DNA of 64,000 bases from Lolium rigidum (Eukaryota; Streptophyta; Magnoliopsida; Poales; Poaceae). Made by a program: the position numbers and the translations under genes. The notes beneath the pieces are model-generated. The model was not told where the DNA came from and ran no database searches. It saw only the letters and a program-made list of their open reading frames with translations. Below, piece by piece: positions 57,548-64,000 of the stretch. Position 1 is the stretch's first letter, and the number at the start of each line of letters is the position of its first letter. The DNA is taken from NCBI RefSeq assembly GCF_022539505.1, contig NC_061508.1, positions 37,256,256 to 37,320,255 of the forward strand, in the 5' to 3' direction.

Positions 57548-60205
57548 CGGCCACCGGCGGTCGTCGTCGATCGTTTGGTCAGCAATGGCGGTCGGGACGT
57601 GTCCCTCTTCATCATGTTGGAGCTCTCATGTGCGTCTTCGATGGCAAAGACGAAGATGATGACCTCGTCTTTGAACTTATCCAGAGCGAACCGGTATGTG
57701 GGCTGGGTTGGGCTACTGCGTGGTGATGGTGTTGGGCTGGTGCTCGGCTGCTGTGGTGGGCTACTTCGGTTGGTAATCCCCTTCTCTCTTCTTTTCTTTT
57801 TCCATTTCTTTTCTGTTTTATTTTCTGTTTCCAGTTTCATCTTTGAATTCTAATTTGAATTCAATTATATTTGTATATGTTTCTATCTATTTTAATTAGG
57901 ACTTAATAACAATGATCATTACATTGTTTTTTTGTTCAGAACAAATATTTAATATATGTGAGCTTCATTGCAATTTTCAATTAGACATGATTTTATGTAT
58001 TCATTTTAATTTCCTTATTCTTGTGGAATCAATTTTGTTTAAGTTATTTAAACTTGCCTTCTTTTTCATGGTAGAAATATGAGTAGGTCTTGATTATGTG
58101 CTTAACCATATTGGTTGTACACTTGCATTTTAAATATATTTAACTTTTCAAACATGTTTCTTAATGATGATAATTAAATCGATCACTCTCTTGGCTCTAA
58201 GAATATTTTATTCGGGTTTATAAGATTTCTCATTAATGTATATGGGTATTTACCTAGTATTCCTATTATGAGAAAATAATTTAGAGTTGACCTTATTACT
58301 TAATTTCTTATTTGATAATGTGGTCACTTGCTTATTATTTTATGTGCTCACCTATTGGCTAAGGACTTGGAACTTATGTCAAAACTTCTCCAAAGTTATT
58401 CTTATTTTATCTTTTAATAAATCCCAGAAATATCTAGAGTAGATATTATTCTTATCATGGTTTGGTCTTGGTTATAGTGATGAGTGGTTAATCACCACAC
58501 ATGGATTTAGTTATAGGATTTAGCACTAGGTTTTAATTGTGATCACCCAAGTGATGCACAAACTAGGATTGATCATATAACAACCTTACTTGTATTTGAG
58601 TTTAGGTCATGGTCTTAGGATTTACTTATGTTCACTAGTTGAAGTATAAGTGAAATAGAGATGTGATCTCTAAGTGGTACACAACTATAGGTTGGAATAT
58701 GGTATAGGTTTTTTAGGTGTGTAAGAACTATGTCAAGTTGACTAGGTTTTGATCTTCCTCTTATTAATAGGATGGTTACCTCAAAGAATCACTTGGGTTT
58801 ATATAGCGGCTTGACTAGGCAAGGTTGTGCTACCCTTCATGTGTTTCACTACTTAAGATGTGGAGAATTATCTAGGGTTGCTCACTTAGTAGTATCCCTA
58901 TGATTTCATGTGATTGATTATTTATAATTATTATACTAGGTTTAACTTATGGCTTATTCCCCTATTTCTCCAAAGCATGATCATGGCATTGTCATAATCA
59001 ACTTATTCTTAATAGCTCCTTACTTAAAGTTATTAGGGTTTCTGATCATTACCTAATGGTGATTCTCAAGGGTTTGGCTTACCAAAGGTTTGACTAAGAT
59101 GATTAATCTCTCATCCCCAAGATCAAGTGCTTGCTCAATAACTTGAGTGTAACACTTTAGCTTGAGTTTCTTATACAGAAAAGATTACTCTAGGGTTTAT
59201 GATGTACTCATAATATCTCCTTAGGTATAAATAGGTTAAGTCTCCACTTGGCTAACTTTGCTTGAATGGTTCCTATTTTATTTCTTAATGTCAAGAATGT
59301 GGTTATTCCTTCAAAGTCGCACTACCTCACCACTTCTCAGTGAAATGTATTATATCAAAGGACTTTAGCTCAAAAATTATCCTTGATTCTTTAATAGGTA
59401 TAACTAAGGTTGATATGAAGGGTTTCTCTCACTTGGGAAGGACTTAATAATAACCTAAGGTTAGGCTCCATAGATAATGGTGTGATCATCAAAATCTATG
59501 GTTAATGTAAATAGATTCCCTTTCTAGGAAATATCTTGAATAACACCCTAGGGTTCTTCTTAAAGATGATGATGTGAGCATATGGATATATATCCAAGGG
59601 TTTGCCTCAAGTGTTGATATTGCTTCTCTAATAGGTTTAGAACTCTCTCTCTTCTCTAGATTTTGATATATCTTAATTTGGATAGAGAAGAATGGAATAA
59701 GGGAAACTAGAGAACAATACTAGTGTTGATCTCCTTGTCATGAATCCAAGAATGAATTGGAATGAATACCATGATTTTCATGGTAGGAACATATATTAGT
59801 TTAAGACATGGAAAAGATAAGTCAAGAATAGTTTCTCCATTTTATTGTTACTTGATTTATGGTTGAATAGATGTTCATATGTTATGGCAAGGAATACCAT
59901 ATTATGATCTTTTATAAGATCAAGTAGTTGATCCTTGATTAATGTGTTGTTGTGTTGGTTTTAGTTCCATTTGATCTAACCCCTTAGACCAAATCATCTC
60001 TACCCAAAACAAGGTTTTAGCAAGGTCACATTGAGGTTTATAGCGCTTGACTTGATGAGCTACTTCCCATCAAGTCAAGTGAAACTTCAGTTATTGTGAC
60101 ATGTTTTACTTGAAAGTGCGAAAATTCACCGGATTTTCTATGCATGAATGCAATGCACACATATGTTTCCTCTATTTTTGTAACCCCAAATCCTGGGATG
60201 TTATA

Positions 60206-60218
60206 GTCTCTCCCCCTT
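60206..60218 (-). promoter_or_regulatory. Polypurine tract of the LARD
   Basis: AAGGGGGAGAGAC on the minus strand lies immediately before the 3' LTR start at 60205, where plus-strand DNA synthesis is primed. Confidence 0.8.
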
Positions 60219-62905
60219 AAACTAAACTTCGTCCTAGAAGTTTGAGCTCTCTCACGTTTTGGGGTGTGGAACTGACTTGTGCATACTACGACTTTTCTCG
60301 AACTCCATGGAAATCTTGTTGAATATAATTGAATATGCCCGTTGTCCAGATTCTTCCTGGAATCCATTAGTGTCTACCACTGAATAGTGGTTTCTTTCTT
60401 TAATTCTATGATTTCTTCTAGCACTATAAGCTTGTTTCCTTTCTCTTTGAAGATTCAATGGTTGGAACATGTTCTGATGAGGATGGTCTTATTAGTTGTT
60501 GTGCTAACCTATTACTAATTGGTAAAATAGGTCTTTGTTTTCCCTTACTACCAAAACTACGGTAATGGTACTTAGTAAGGTACTTACCATGGGAATGGTC
60601 TTGATGGTTTATTTCACTAAGTATGGATTAGACTCATTTAGTCTATCCAATCATGGATTATGATTGATACCTATAACTCTTTTGATTCTTTTAGGTTCGA
60701 TGAAAGGAATCTTTCTATTTGTATTTAGTTTTGGTATGGTCTAACTCCTCTTGTCTTTGGCGTTCTTGAGCCTTGTTTGGTCTCTGGTATTTTCTTCATT
60801 AAATTTCATTATCTTTGACTTACTTGAGCTTTCTTAATTTCGAGTAGATATTACTCACTTGCTCAAGTTAAAGTCCATTTCTTAGTTCCTCGAGGTATGA
60901 ACCTCGGCTTCTGGTCTGACATCCTTCTGAAAGTAGTGACCAACAATCTTATGAAAATAAGATCGAACTTCCTCTCTGTTCAGACCTTCTTCTTCTATCT
61001 TGCTCAAAATCTTGAGTCCTGATACATCCAACTAAATCTTTACTCTCCCCCTTGGAGTTTTCTTATGGTCTTGAACTCCTTTTCTTCCAACTATTAACCT
61101 CATGGTTAGCATATTGGTCTGAGTCTAGCTATGGGTTTGTACCCTTCTAAGGTTCCGCGAAGAATCTTTGTGGTGTATCCACACAATTGTGGATATCCAA
61201 CATGAATCCTTCGACTGGATGTTTATATGTTACAATTATTTGGCTGACAAGATTTTATTTGTTCACAACTTCTTGTTACAAATAATCCAATTGCGGACTA
61301 GTTGATAACAACTGTGGCTATTTTATACCCAAAAATGGACTCTTTTATAGGTTCTAATCAACTAGTTGAGACATCTACTACTCTATATTCTAGTATTGAT
61401 TATTTACCAACTTCGGTCTTCTTATATCCGCTATGGTTTTACCTGTCATCTTTTTTTTTCAGGGTTTATTTTGCAAGAAAACCACTAGCTGACACTATAA
61501 ATGTAGTATCCTGAGTGATTTCCCATGTATTCCCTCTTCCATAATGACTATGGATCTACTTCAGCTTCTCCATATTCACCATATCTCTTATCTTCATGCT
61601 TCTCATGTACTAAAGTACTCCTTTGTTGAGGTTAAGCATGAGTTTTGAGTGTACTTCCTTTAGAGTATCTTGGTTGCTTCCCACAACTTTGCTTCCTTTT
61701 TCTGATGAACCTTCATTTTGTCTTCAAAGTCTTTAGAGTTCGTCACTTCCTCACACGAATACCATTACCCTCTAGATCTATAGCATCAAGTAAGAACTTG
61801 ATATTGCAACATGCACTTGCATATCAAAGTCAAACCTCATGTATGGATGTAGTCAAACAATGAAAATCCAATAAAGTCCAAGAAGATCCAGCTTTGTGCT
61901 TAAAATACACATCTTCATATGTCTGAATATAGTAGTTGGGTAAAACATCCCTAAACATCAGGCTCAAATGTGTAGTATATAACACCACATAATATAGGTT
62001 TATATCATGATACTTAGAACGTATATATGGAATACTACTATTTGTCTCAATATTTACCCTAACTGCTCATTTGCAATTGAATAAAGTTGAACAAGTTGGT
62101 CCAGAATGGTTTTGGTTGACCTAATTTCCTTTGGAAGTACTAGCTTAGCCTTTGTTCTGATGAAGACTAACCTCACATGATACCTCTAGGTTCTAACATG
62201 ACTACTCTAAACACATAGCTATTAGTGCATAGCTCGCATATTTCCATGTATTTCTACCCTAAGGCTATGGTCCTGATATACTTGGCACAGTTCCCATGAT
62301 TTTGGAACATAAATCTTGCGCTATCGTTTAACATCTGACTTGTTATCGTACTCCACCTAACTATTTATGATATTCTAGTCCATCACATAATGACTCTCAG
62401 GTGAATCATATATGATTACTAACTCTATCATGTAAGTAGACATATTTTATTACTATCTCTCTTCCTTACCTTCCATGATTGACTCATCATTGTCTATACT
62501 ACCTTATATGACTTGTACTTATCACTTACTATCAGTTGTTTCACCAGTTCGAATAAATTTTCTTACCCATTGCTTGTCTTGTTATACATCTTCAAATAGG
62601 ATATTTTCCTTATGGTTGTATCCTCTCTTTGGACTACCATATATTTTATACCAACTGTGGTCTACTACCATCTACTGATTTAAGGATTTAATGGTGTGCT
62701 ACAGTTTGGGATTAGCTAATTAACTTACTCTACATTAGAAAGGTACATAAGAAAGGTTGACTCAAGTGTGTCAGGATTATTCTCAAGTGAATATCCATCT
62801 CAAGTCATTAGAAGAATTTGGTTTGGCTAAGATAACTTTTTATAGACACTACCAAACCTATAGGTCTCCTTTAAAGGGTTTTAATCCTAGGGTCAAAGCA
62901 TTTGC
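60219..62905 (-). other. Non-coding internal domain of the LARD
   Basis: 2.7 kb with no frame over 110 residues and no gag or pol motif. A 3'-end phrase GGACGAAGTTTAGTTTAAGG resembles the last bases of Gypsy polyprotein genes, hinting at descent from an autonomous Gypsy element. A short minus frame near 60900-61050 (LKILSKIEEEGLNREEV) is open but too small to interpret. Confidence 0.6.
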
Positions 62906-62917
62906 GCTGATACCAGC
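62906..62917 (-). promoter_or_regulatory. Primer binding site, initiator tRNA-Met type
   Basis: TGGTATCAGCGC on the minus strand, four bases after the LTR end CA at 62922. It matches the start of the common plant tRNA-Met site TGGTATCAGAGC with one mismatch and fixes the minus orientation. Confidence 0.8.
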
Positions 62918-64000
62918 AGTGGTGACCCAGCATACCACTGCATGGTGTAGTATGCAAGTCGTTGACATAACACCAATGAAACACCTTTCACAAGTATTAC
63001 ATCCCTCAGAGTGGCACAATAGAAACATATGTGGGTCCAAGGCATGTCTATAGAATTACAATACATACTCTTCACAGAAAATCAACAAAACCTCCTACTT
63101 TACACTGAGGTAAAACTGCAAATAAGCTCCAAAAGAACGACTCGTAGTCTAATCTATCATATCACGAACTCTATCTAGAGAGGTACTTGGCTTACTACAT
63201 AACTATAGATCAATTCTATCTATTTAGGTTCTAGGATTAGGGAAATGGTTCCCTTCTACTCCTGGTCTAGGTTTTTATCATGTAGTGGTTGACTTCGTTG
63301 ACTCCGCTGGCATAGTCATGTCTCTTGAAATGGTTGACTCCTCTGTCTTCAAGCTTCAGTGTAGATCCTCCTTCGATGCCTCCATATCTAAGCAGAGGAT
63401 TCAAAGAGGGATGAGTACGAGCATACTCAACAAGTTTATTATAGAAAAGAGGTGTTTAATGTACTAGCTACAGCCATGGACCAGAAAGTCGTAGGCAATG
63501 CAAGTTTTTGTAAACATTTCTTCAAAATGTTGCTTTTATTCTGAAGAACTATGTATGTCAGCCTTCACCGGGTGTCTAGAACTTCATGGAGTTCCTTTCC
63601 AGCAGCATTTGCAGTTCCAAACCCGGAACAGGGAGTGACAAGCCAAAATTTGATACACTCTACAGAGGTGTGTTACTTTACCCATAAGAGATCTTATCCT
63701 TGTTGCCAACCAGACGTACTTTCCCGTCCACACTTCCTTGGTGTGAGGCCAAATATAAGTCATAGACAATCACTGGGCCTTCCCGCGACCCAGCATACCC
63801 ACCCTTTTGTAATCCACTGGCCACGATTGACTCATATGATCGATCCCTGGGCCAGCCCGTTACAATCCGTCATAGATACAACCCGCAGTAGAAACAATGG
63901 GTTGATTCCCCGGGGCTTCCTCCCCGCCTAAGTATCTGCATACTGGCCACCTGCGGTTGTATCCGTTGGTATGCGAGAGGGAAAAGAACAACTGACTACT

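Larger units (their letters stand above)
53846..64000 (-). mobile_element. LARD-like LTR retrotransposon, minus strand, extends beyond the window
   Basis: Read right to left: 5' LTR (64000 onward to 62922), primer site, a 2.7-kb internal region (62921-60206), polypurine tract, and 3' LTR (60205-53846, 6.36 kb). The sequence at 53846-54923 repeats at 62922-64000 with an offset near 9,076 bp, proving the LTR pair. The LTR ends CA (plus strand TGGTGA) and starts TATAACATCCC (canonical TG changed to TA). Neither LTR nor internal domain encodes gag, protease or polymerase, so replication must depend on another element. This fits large retrotransposon derivatives known in Triticeae. The LTR copies differ at many positions, so the insertion is old. 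Confidence 0.8.

Noticed and set aside
60038..60367. 109-residue minus-strand frame as a LARD gene
   Set aside because: It runs across the polypurine tract and the LTR start, so it cannot be a normal internal gene. Only its end resembles the tail of a Gypsy polyprotein.

Overview
This window is plant nuclear DNA, almost certainly from a large, repeat-rich grass genome of the Triticeae type (wheat, barley, rye, Aegilops). The evidence is the kind of repeats present: CACTA elements with TTTAGTACCGGTTC subterminal palindromes, a Stowaway MITE (CTCCCTCCGTCC), PIF/Harbinger elements with TAA target sites, Helitrons ending in a GC hairpin plus CTAG, and Gypsy elements with a tRNA-Asp primer site or very long LTRs. 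Host genes have introns. There is no sign of bacterial or viral organisation. Two 100-N assembly gaps are present (21177-21276 and 48087-48186).

Layout: 0.9-2.1 kb holds a dead hAT transposase (minus). 3.96-4.33 kb is a foldback element. 5.06-6.19 kb is a polyadenylated retroposon with a perfect 12-bp target-site duplication. 8.37-9.77 kb is a non-autonomous CACTA element carrying a 5S-rRNA-like sequence. 10.2-13.6 kb contains Helitron ends with a nested GC-rich Harbinger element. 13.8-14.7 kb looks like a LINE-type 3' end. 15.7-20.7 kb holds the longest host gene, a minus-strand TMEM192-like membrane/coiled-coil protein with at least 13 exons in one open frame. 20.9-22.2 kb has a LINE fragment, a gap and a B3-like two-domain gene fragment. 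22.6-26.9 kb is a decayed autonomous CACTA (TNPD) element. 27-30 kb is degenerate LTR material. 30.07-36.11 kb is a Helitron carrying an RPA-like remnant and a nested Harbinger element. 36.2-40.2 kb holds a LINE RNase H fragment, a Stowaway MITE and a Gypsy element with a gag-like gene. 40.2-41.8 kb ends in a Helitron terminus and carries a growth-regulating-factor (WRC) fragment. 42.4-42.9 kb holds a small, intact secreted cysteine-rich peptide gene. 46.2-48.1 kb has two CACTA-type ends around a B3-domain gene. 48.2-51.1 kb is a Gypsy element (gag and protease). 51.1-53.8 kb is another LTR. 53.85 kb to the window end is a minus-strand LARD-like retrotransposon with ~6.4-kb LTRs.

Only two loci look like functional host genes: the TMEM192-like gene (5' end not seen) and the ESF1/MEG-like peptide gene (complete, two exons, TATA box). 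The rest is a nested record of transposition. A Gypsy element was hit by a second LTR element, which was then hit by the LARD. Separately, a relic of the LARD family was split by a Helitron, which was then hit by a Harbinger element. All family names are judgements from motifs read by eye; no database search was run.
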